Origin: JBLHUT01 sp047629975
Lineage (GTDB): Bacteria; Pseudomonadota; Alphaproteobacteria; Rhodobacterales; Rhodobacteraceae
NCBI GenBank assembly: GCA_047629975.1
Contig: JBLHUT010000206.1
Coordinates: forward strand, 1-6,338
Reading direction: 5' to 3'
DNA length: 6,338 nucleotides
Part shown: positions 1 through 4,372 of the stretch, piece after piece
How positions within the stretch are numbered: position 1 is the first letter of the stretch
How the letters are laid out: every line of letters starts with the position of its first letter
Notes under the pieces: generated by a model
What the model was told of the DNA's origin: nothing
What the model saw: the letters and a program-made list of their open reading frames with translations, nothing else
Databases searched by the model: none
Translations under genes and position numbers: made by a program

Positions 1-762
1 CATGTGGTTCTTGGCACCGCCAAAACACTGAACACGCTTTCCGTTCGCGCAACCGCGGCTGTAGATATACTCGGCAATCGGTGTCGATCCGACAAAACCG
101 ATGGATTGCACGATGTCGTTGTCAAGCAGCGCGTCAACGGCTTCTTTGTCCCCGTTCACGACCTGAATGATGCCCTTGGGCAACCCGGCCTCTTCCAGCA
201 ACTCCGCCAGCATCAGCGGCACGGATGGATCACGCTCTGACGGTTTCAGGATAAAGGCGTTGCCACACGCGATGGCGGGGGCGAACATCCACATCGGGAT
301 CATGGCGGGGAAGTTGAAGGGCGTGATGCCCGCAGTGACACCAAGGGCCTGACGCATGGAATAGATGTCGATGCCCGGGCCTGCGCTGTCGGTATAGTCG
401 CCTTTGAGCAATTCGGGTGCACCGATGCAATACTCGACAACCTCGAGGCCACGCTGTACGTCACCGGCGGCGTCTGGCAGGGTCTTGCCGTGCTCGCGGC
501 TCAGGGCCTCGGCAAGCTTGTCCATGTCGCGGTTCAACAGGGCCACGAACTTCATCATGACGCGGGCGCGTCGTTGCGGGTTCACAGCAGCCCAGGCCGG
601 TTGGGCGGCTGCAGCGATTGCAACCGCGGCATCGACTTCGGCCTTGGAGGCGAGTGGCACCTGATATTGGACCTCACCGGTGGCGGGGTTGTAAACGTCG
701 CCCATGCGGCCCGACGCGCCAGCGATATGTTCACCGTTCACATAATGCGTAAGATTTGTCAT
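1..762 (-). CDS. mmsA: Methylmalonate-semialdehyde dehydrogenase (CoA-acylating), N-terminal half, cut by window edge
   Basis: Cytosolic aldehyde dehydrogenase superfamily enzyme. The family oxidatively decarboxylates (methyl)malonate semialdehyde with NAD+ and CoA to propionyl-CoA or acetyl-CoA, in valine and often inositol catabolism. The visible 254 codons begin MTNLTHYVNGE and end at KNHM; the family is usually about 500 residues, so roughly half is present. Seen motifs: RGLEVVE at about 104-110 (family-conserved Arg, probably for the substrate carboxylate), ITPFNFPAMIPMWMF at 146-160 with the oxyanion-hole Asn150, KPSE at 173-176, GFVGSTPIAEYIY at 222-234 (dinucleotide binding) and RVQCFGGAKNHM at 243-254. 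In the last, Cys replaces the glutamate of ordinary hydrolytic aldehyde dehydrogenases, as expected for the CoA-acylating branch. The catalytic cysteine lies outside the window. The ATG at 762 is supported by GGAGG (768-772) five bases upstream. It is divergent from a LysR gene, which is the obvious candidate regulator. IolA is the same family, so valine versus inositol use cannot be settled here. Confidence 0.95.
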   Translation of the reverse strand, partial: MTNLTHYVNGEHIAGASGRMGDVYNPATGEVQYQVPLASKAEVDAAVAIAAAAQPAWAAVNPQRRARVMMKFVALLNRDMDKLAEALSREHGKTLPDAAGDVQRGLEVVEYCIGAPELLKGDYTDSAGPGIDIYSMRQALGVTAGITPFNFPAMIPMWMFAPAIACGNAFILKPSERDPSVPLMLAELLEEAGLPKGIIQVVNGDKEAVDALLDNDIVQSIGFVGSTPIAEYIYSRGCANGKRVQCFGGAKNHM

Positions 763-797
763 CTGATCCTCCAGTTTCGTTGCGACGTCTATACTCT

Positions 798-810
798 TGC
801 AAATTTACCA
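798..810. promoter_or_regulatory. Candidate LysR-type operator (T-N11-A, imperfect palindrome)
   Basis: The 13-mer TGCAAATTTACCA fits the T-N11-A consensus of LysR-family binding sites. It has dyad symmetry around position 804 (pattern TG-N2-AA-N-TT-N2-CA). It lies in the 106-bp gap between the divergent mmsA and LysR genes, where such sites normally sit, and overlaps the candidate -10 of mmsA. T-N11-A is a loose consensus in AT-rich spacer DNA, so this is position-supported inference only. Confidence 0.4.
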
Positions 811-831
811 TGAACAGAGGCAGTATTTCAA
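802..831 (-). promoter_or_regulatory. Candidate sigma70-type promoter for mmsA
   Basis: Read on the minus strand, TTGAAA (826-831) and TAAATT (802-807) are separated by 18 bases, matching the housekeeping consensus at 5/6 and 4/6. The -10 lies about 40 bases upstream of the mmsA ATG and within the T-N11-A palindrome, a layout in which a bound regulator could affect transcription directly. It is a weak match with no further support. Confidence 0.3.
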
Positions 832-868
832 AAAGGTTTTGCGTTTTTGTCGGTACGGGGTGCTGTTG

Positions 869-1798
869 GTGAATTGGGATGATCTTAAAGTTTTCCTCGC
901 GGTGGCGCGCGCCGAAAGCCTGTCAGGCGCAGCAAAGCATTTGCAGCTTGATCCGGCAACAATCAGCCGCCGCATCGCAAGGCTTGAAGGCGCACTTGAG
1001 ACGGCGCTGTTTCTGAAATCGCCTCAGGGTTATATTCTGACCACTCAAGGGGCGCGGATATTGTCCGAGGCAGAGCGCGCCGAGGCCGCGATCGCGATGC
1101 TCCACCGTGAGGCGCAAGACACTGACGACGCGTTGACGGGGCAGATCCGTATCGGCGCACCCGACGGGGTTGCCAGTTTTTTGTTGCCGCAGGTCTGTGC
1201 GGAAATTGCCCGTGCCAATCCTGATCTTGAAATTCAGGTTGTCGCGCTTCCGCGTGTGTTCAACCTTTCAAAGCGCGAGGCGGATATGGCTATCACGGTC
1301 AGCCCGCCTGAAACCGGTCGACTGACGGTACGCAAAATTGCCGATTACCGACTGCACCTGATGGCCGCACGAGGGTATCTTGCGGCACATCCGCCCATTG
1401 TGACGCGGGCGGATCTGGCCGCGCATCCGGTCACCGGATATATCGCAGATATGATTTTCGACCCCGAACTGGACTACCTCGGGGGGCTTGATCTGGGGCA
1501 GGTGGGGTTGTCGTCCAATTCGGTTGTGGTCCAGCTTCAGATGCTGCGAAACGGGGGAGGCATTGGAATTGTTCACGATTTTGCGCGCTCGTTTGCGCCT
1601 GAACTGGAGCTGGTTCTACCGGACCAGATTGCACTCAAACGGGCGTTTTATATGATCCGTCACGCCGACGAGCGGGGCAACGAACGGCTCAACCGCTTTG
1701 CGCGATTGCTGGGGCGCGGTGTGCGGCACGAACTCCACAGGCTTGAGGATGACTTGACAGACCCGCGCCTGACACCCCAGCATGGAGATGCAGAGTAA
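869..1798 (+). CDS. LysR-family transcriptional regulator divergent from mmsA
   Basis: A cytosolic DNA-binding regulator of about 309 residues, the usual LysR length. The N-terminus MNWDDLKVFLAVARAESLSG leads into a winged helix-turn-helix; AAKHLQLDPATISRRIARLE at 21-40 carries the recognition helix, followed by a linker helix to about residue 85. From about 90 (GQIRIGAPDGVASFLLPQV) to 290 is the periplasmic-binding-protein-like effector domain. I chose GTG at 869 because the family consensus begins there and GGGG (857-860) sits eight bases upstream. The frame stays open to a TTG at 797, but those 24 extra codons are unlike LysR proteins and cross the promoter region. Divergence from mmsA suggests it controls that gene, possibly in response to a valine or propionate pathway intermediate; this is inference. 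The CBS-domain gene begins 18 bases after its stop and may be cotranscribed. Without homologous characterised regulators in view, no symbol is given. Confidence 0.93.
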   Translation: MNWDDLKVFLAVARAESLSGAAKHLQLDPATISRRIARLEGALETALFLKSPQGYILTTQGARILSEAERAEAAIAMLHREAQDTDDALTGQIRIGAPDGVASFLLPQVCAEIARANPDLEIQVVALPRVFNLSKREADMAITVSPPETGRLTVRKIADYRLHLMAARGYLAAHPPIVTRADLAAHPVTGYIADMIFDPELDYLGGLDLGQVGLSSNSVVVQLQMLRNGGGIGIVHDFARSFAPELELVLPDQIALKRAFYMIRHADERGNERLNRFARLLGRGVRHELHRLEDDLTDPRLTPQHGDAE

Positions 1799-1816
1799 AC
1801 CAAGGAGGGAATTTTC

Positions 1817-2251
1817 ATGCTGGTGACGCAAATACTTGGATCGAAGGCCGGTAAATCCGTGGTTTCAATCAAGCCTGAGGCGTCAATTTCCGAGGCGGCA
1901 AAGATGCTTTCCGAGCATCGGATCGGATCATTGGTGGTGTCGTCCGACGGTGTAAAGCCTGTTGGTATCCTGTCAGAGCGCGATATCGTGCGCGAACTGG
2001 GAAAGCGCGGGGTGAAATGTATGGAAGACACTGTCGCGGCCATGATGACAACCAAGCTGAAAACCTGTGTGCGCAGCGATACCGCAGACAGTGTTCTGGC
2101 AATGATGACAGAGGGGCGTTTTCGTCACATGCCGGTCGTCGAGAACGAGGCAATGATCGGTTTGATCTCGCTTGGGGATGTGGTCAAGGCGCGGTTGTCG
2201 GAGGTTTCGATGGAAAAGGATGCACTTGAGAATATGATCATGGGGCATTGA
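1817..2251 (+). CDS. Small protein made of two tandem CBS domains
   Basis: A soluble 144-residue protein consisting almost wholly of a CBS pair (Bateman module). CBS1 spans about residues 13-64 and ends in GILSERDIVREL; CBS2 spans about 75-128 and ends in GLISLGDVVKARL. Each contains the S/T-x-x-D motif (S53-D56 and S118-D121) that in this family contacts the ribose or phosphate of adenosine nucleotides, so AMP, ADP, ATP or a related ligand is plausible. No catalytic or membrane domain is attached, so it probably acts as a stand-alone sensor or a partner for another protein; the target is unknown. The ATG at 1817 follows a near-perfect Shine-Dalgarno AAGGAGG (1802-1808) at eight bases, much stronger than that of the preceding LysR gene, so it may be translated at a higher level. 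The 18-bp gap suggests cotranscription with LysR, but no functional link to mmsA or to the downstream coaD is evident. Confidence 0.9.
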   Translation: MLVTQILGSKAGKSVVSIKPEASISEAAKMLSEHRIGSLVVSSDGVKPVGILSERDIVRELGKRGVKCMEDTVAAMMTTKLKTCVRSDTADSVLAMMTEGRFRHMPVVENEAMIGLISLGDVVKARLSEVSMEKDALENMIMGH

Positions 2252-2273
2252 GGCGGAAGTCTTCGAAGGCCCT

Positions 2274-2298
2274 TGCCCCTGATCCGCGGTCAGGGGCA
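2274..2298 (+). terminator. GC-rich hairpin after the CBS-domain gene, probable terminator
   Basis: TGCCCCTGA (2274-2282) and TCAGGGGCA (2290-2298) form a perfect nine-base-pair stem with a seven-base loop, starting 23 bases after the CBS gene stop. There is no T-run behind it (TAAAGCG follows), so it may be a weak or Rho-assisted terminator, or a 3' mRNA-stabilising structure. It separates the LysR-CBS unit from coaD. Confidence 0.5.
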
Positions 2299-2402
2299 TA
2301 AAGCGTTGCCGGTGTGCGACACTGGTGCGGCAAAATCGTCTTATACCTCTTGAGCTTGGGGGCCACATGTCGTGGTGTTGGCACAAACAAGGGAATGCTG
2401 TG

Positions 2403-2903
2403 ATGCGCGTTGGTCTATACCCCGGAACGTTCGATCCTCTCACGATGGGACATCTTGATATCATCCGCCGTGCAGCCATCCTGGTTGACCGGCTTGTGAT
2501 CGGGGTGGCTATAAACCGCGACAAGGGGCCTTTGTTCAGTCTTGAGGACAGGGTCGCGATGGTCGAGGCCGAGACCGCCGGATTGAGCCTCAAGACAGGT
2601 TGCGAGATCGTCGCACATCCCTTTGAGAACCTGCTGATTGATTGTGCCCATGATGTGGGAGCATCGGTTATCATTCGCGGTCTGCGGGCGGTGGCTGATT
2701 TCGAATACGAATATCAGATGGTCGGTATGAACAGGCAGCTGGACGATTCCGTCGAGACGGTTTTTTTGATGGCCGAAGCCCAGCATCAGGCGATCGCTTC
2801 CAAGCTGGTCAAGGAAATCGCGCGGCTGGGCGGGGATATCTCCAAGTTTGTGACAGCCGATGTCGCCACAGCCCTGAACGCAAAGTTTCCGCCAAAACGG
2901 TAG
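2403..2903 (+). CDS. coaD: Phosphopantetheine adenylyltransferase
   Basis: A cytosolic enzyme catalysing the penultimate step of coenzyme A synthesis: 4'-phosphopantetheine + ATP to dephospho-CoA + pyrophosphate. It is 166 residues, close to the usual 160-170 (a hexamer in the family). Seen motifs: GLYPGTFDPLTMGH at 4-17, containing the nucleotidyltransferase T-x-G-H signature (T14, G16, H17); Lys41 in NRDKGPLF; RGLRAVADFEYE at 92-103 with two conserved arginines; and the C-terminal segment SKLVKEIARLGGDISKFV at 133-150. The ATG at 2403 is preferred because the conserved protein begins there (MRVGLYPGTF) and AAGGGA (2389-2394) lies eight bases upstream; in-frame starts further upstream add 12 to 26 residues foreign to the family. 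The 151-bp gap and intervening hairpin suggest its own promoter. A TATACC (2342-2347) resembles a -10 box, but I find no convincing -35 partner. It converges on gap, with a shared terminator between them. Confidence 0.96.
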   Translation: MRVGLYPGTFDPLTMGHLDIIRRAAILVDRLVIGVAINRDKGPLFSLEDRVAMVEAETAGLSLKTGCEIVAHPFENLLIDCAHDVGASVIIRGLRAVADFEYEYQMVGMNRQLDDSVETVFLMAEAQHQAIASKLVKEIARLGGDISKFVTADVATALNAKFPPKR

Positions 2904-2961
2904 GGAGACTGCATGTTGCACAGGCGCGTGTGCTACCGTGTCAACCTGTGTTCACGTTACG

Positions 2962-3001
2962 AAAAAAAGGCCACCGGCGATATGCACCGGTGGCCTTTTT
3001 T
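2962..3001. terminator. Strong bidirectional intrinsic terminator between coaD and gap
   Basis: GGCCACCGG (2969-2977) pairs perfectly with CCGGTGGCC (2987-2995) across a nine-base loop. An A-run (2962-2968) precedes the stem and a T-run (2996-3001) follows it. Each strand therefore reads as a GC-rich stem followed by a U-tract. It starts 59 bases after the coaD stop and ends 36 bases after the gap stop in the other direction, so one element can serve both convergent genes. Confidence 0.93.
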
Positions 3002-3036
3002 GATTTCCACGGTCGGGGACTGTGCCCTCTACAGGG

Positions 3037-4041
3037 TTACAGGTACTTGCCCATCTCGACGGCGGTATCCGCCATGCGGTTCGAGAAGCCCCATTCGTTA
3101 TCGTACCAGCACAAAACACGGCACAAACCGCCGTCCATGACCTTGGTTTGGTCGGTCGCAAAGATCGAGCTGTGGGGGTCGTGGTTGAAATCGGTCGACA
3201 CCAGCATGTCGTCAGTCACACCCAAAATTCCCTTGAGCGGACCGGCCGAGGCTGCGGAGTGGATCGCGCCGTTGATTTCGGCCACCGACGTTGCACGCAT
3301 CGGAACGAATGTGAGGTCGACAACAGAAACGTTTGGTGTTGGCACGCGGATCGCGACGCCGTCCAGCTTGCCGTTCAGCTCGGGCAGAACAAGGCCGACG
3401 GCCTTGGCCGCACCCGTCGATGTCGGGATCATGGACAGGGCTGCTGCACGTGCGCGGTACAGGTCGCTATGCATCGTATCCAGTGAAGGCTGGTCGCCGG
3501 TATAGCTGTGGATGGTCGTCATAAAGCCTTGCTTGATGCCGATCGTGTCATTGAGAACCTGCACAACCGGGCTGAGGCAGTTCGTCGTGCAAGACGCATT
3601 GGACACGACCAGATCCGCGGCCGAAAGGCTCAGGTGGTTGACACCCATGACGATGGTCTTGTCCGCACCGGCCGAAGGGGCCGAAACGAGCACTCGCGAA
3701 GCGCCGTTTTCAAGATGGATGGCGGCCTTGTCACGCGCGGTGAAAATTCCCGTGCATTCAAGGACGATATCCACGTCGCCCCAAGGCAGTTCTCTGGGGT
3801 CGCGCATCGCTGTCACACGGATCGGGCCTTTGCCGATGTCGATCGTGTTTTCGGTGGTCACAACCTGTCCCGGGAACCGTCCATGCACAGAATCGTACCG
3901 GAGCAGGTGGGCGTTGGTTTCCACGGGACCAAGATCATTGATCGCAATGACCTCGATATCTGTTCGCCCGGACTCGGCGATTGCCCGCAAGACATTTCGC
4001 CCAATGCGTCCAAATCCGTTGATTGCAACTTTAACAGCCAT
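3037..4041 (-). CDS. gap: Type I glyceraldehyde-3-phosphate dehydrogenase
   Basis: A cytosolic glycolytic/gluconeogenic enzyme, normally a tetramer: glyceraldehyde-3-phosphate + NAD+ + phosphate to 1,3-bisphosphoglycerate. Full length at 334 residues. The Rossmann fold begins at once with VAINGFGRIGRN (5-16), and IAINDLG (32-38) carries the Asp36 that in NAD-using forms binds the adenosine ribose. SNASCTTNCL (147-156) contains the catalytic Cys151, with its partner His178 in TTIHSYTGDQ (175-184). IPTSTGAAKAVG (205-216), RVPTPNVSVVDLTF (232-245) and WYDNEWGFSNRM (312-323) complete the classical signature. NAD preference is inferred from NDLG; an NADP-type enzyme cannot be excluded. The ATG at 4041 follows AGGAGA (4048-4053) at six bases. 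It lies downstream of tkt on the same strand, but 331 bp and two large palindromes separate them, and a candidate promoter is present, so it is probably at least partly independent. Both enzymes use glyceraldehyde-3-phosphate. Confidence 0.97.
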   Translation of the reverse strand: MAVKVAINGFGRIGRNVLRAIAESGRTDIEVIAINDLGPVETNAHLLRYDSVHGRFPGQVVTTENTIDIGKGPIRVTAMRDPRELPWGDVDIVLECTGIFTARDKAAIHLENGASRVLVSAPSAGADKTIVMGVNHLSLSAADLVVSNASCTTNCLSPVVQVLNDTIGIKQGFMTTIHSYTGDQPSLDTMHSDLYRARAAALSMIPTSTGAAKAVGLVLPELNGKLDGVAIRVPTPNVSVVDLTFVPMRATSVAEINGAIHSAASAGPLKGILGVTDDMLVSTDFNHDPHSSIFATDQTKVMDGGLCRVLCWYDNEWGFSNRMADTAVEMGKYL

Positions 4042-4182
4042 AAACGTTCTCCTATCCCGTTATGTCCTGAACCGAACGCGCAAGGCCGACCTTGACGCCG
4101 TGGTTCGCCTTCATCGCGAAAGGTAAGGCCACAGCTAAAATCTTTTTGCAACCCTGACCAGGAACGCCGACATGCTTTTCCT

Positions 4183-4210
4183 CTGATAAGGTTCACACTC
4201 ACGGTGTCAG
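4183..4210 (-). promoter_or_regulatory. Candidate sigma70-type promoter for gap
   Basis: On the minus strand, CTGACA (4205-4210; 5/6 to TTGACA) and TATCAG (4183-4188; 4/6 to TATAAT) are 16 bases apart. The start point would fall near 4176, giving a leader of roughly 135 bases before the gap ATG. This is the best match I see in the interval. It lies between the palindromes and gap, consistent with tkt transcription ending first. Identified by eye only. Confidence 0.35.
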
Positions 4211-4263
4211 TTCGGGGCGTGCTCAGGCTTGCACAGTCACACCACCCGAAGCACGAAGCGCCG

Positions 4264-4295
4264 CGTGGCAGGGCAGGCTTGCCTGCCCTGCCACG
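4264..4295. repeat. Long perfect palindrome A (15-bp arms, 2-base centre)
   Basis: CGTGGCAGGGCAGGC (4264-4278) is followed by TT and then its exact reverse complement (4281-4295). On the plus strand the apex reads as G(CUUG)C, a known stable tetraloop type; on the minus strand, where tkt and gap are transcribed, the apex is GCAAGC. No T-run follows on either strand, so it is not a textbook intrinsic terminator. It may end or stabilise the tkt mRNA, or be a REP-like extragenic palindrome. It abuts palindrome B with no gap. Confidence 0.85.
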
Positions 4296-4344
4296 CCCGC
4301 CGGGGACGGGCGTCAAGCTGTGCTTGCTCCCCGTCCCCGGCGGG
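4296..4344. repeat. Long inverted repeat B (15-bp arms) just after tkt
   Basis: CCCGCCGGGGACGGG (4296-4310) pairs perfectly with CCCGTCCCCGGCGGG (4330-4344). The 19-base interior holds a second small stem, CAAGC (4314-4318) with GCTTG (4322-4326) around a TGT loop, so the whole element can fold as one long, interrupted hairpin. Its outer edge is 28 bases beyond the tkt stop, where a terminator or mRNA 3' end would be expected. No U-tract follows on the minus strand. Together with palindrome A it makes up 81 of the 331 non-coding bases between tkt and gap; apart from the candidate gap promoter, I see no gene in the remainder. Confidence 0.85.
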
Positions 4345-4372
4345 AGGTCTGCCCCTGTTTTTGCGGTGCGGG

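Noticed and set aside
797..868. Upstream TTG extension of the LysR gene (24 extra codons)
   Set aside because: The LysR family begins at about the MNWDDLKVF position, the TTG has no good ribosome-binding site, and the extension crosses the shared promoter region and the T-N11-A site.
810..872. A 20-codon plus-strand frame (ATG at 810) whose TGA overlaps the LysR GTG start
   Set aside because: The GTGA overlap would allow translational coupling, but there is no Shine-Dalgarno before 810, the peptide (MNRGSISKRFCVFVGTGCCW) resembles nothing I recognise, and a LysR promoter may lie inside it. Probably chance.
1973..2674. A 233-codon minus-strand frame across the CBS gene and coaD
   Set aside because: It is antisense to two well-supported genes, and its translation is rich in Ser, Arg, His and Cys without any domain pattern, typical of shadow frames in GC-rich DNA.
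2913..3140. Plus-strand frame of 75 codons starting just after coaD with a GGAG upstream
   Set aside because: It runs straight through the strong bidirectional terminator and into the antisense of gap; its length comes from GC-rich sequence rather than coding signal.
3508..4126. Long plus-strand open frames opposite gap
   Set aside because: They are antisense shadows of a complete, motif-perfect gap gene; the protein sequences show no recognisable family and the two overlapping frames exclude each other.
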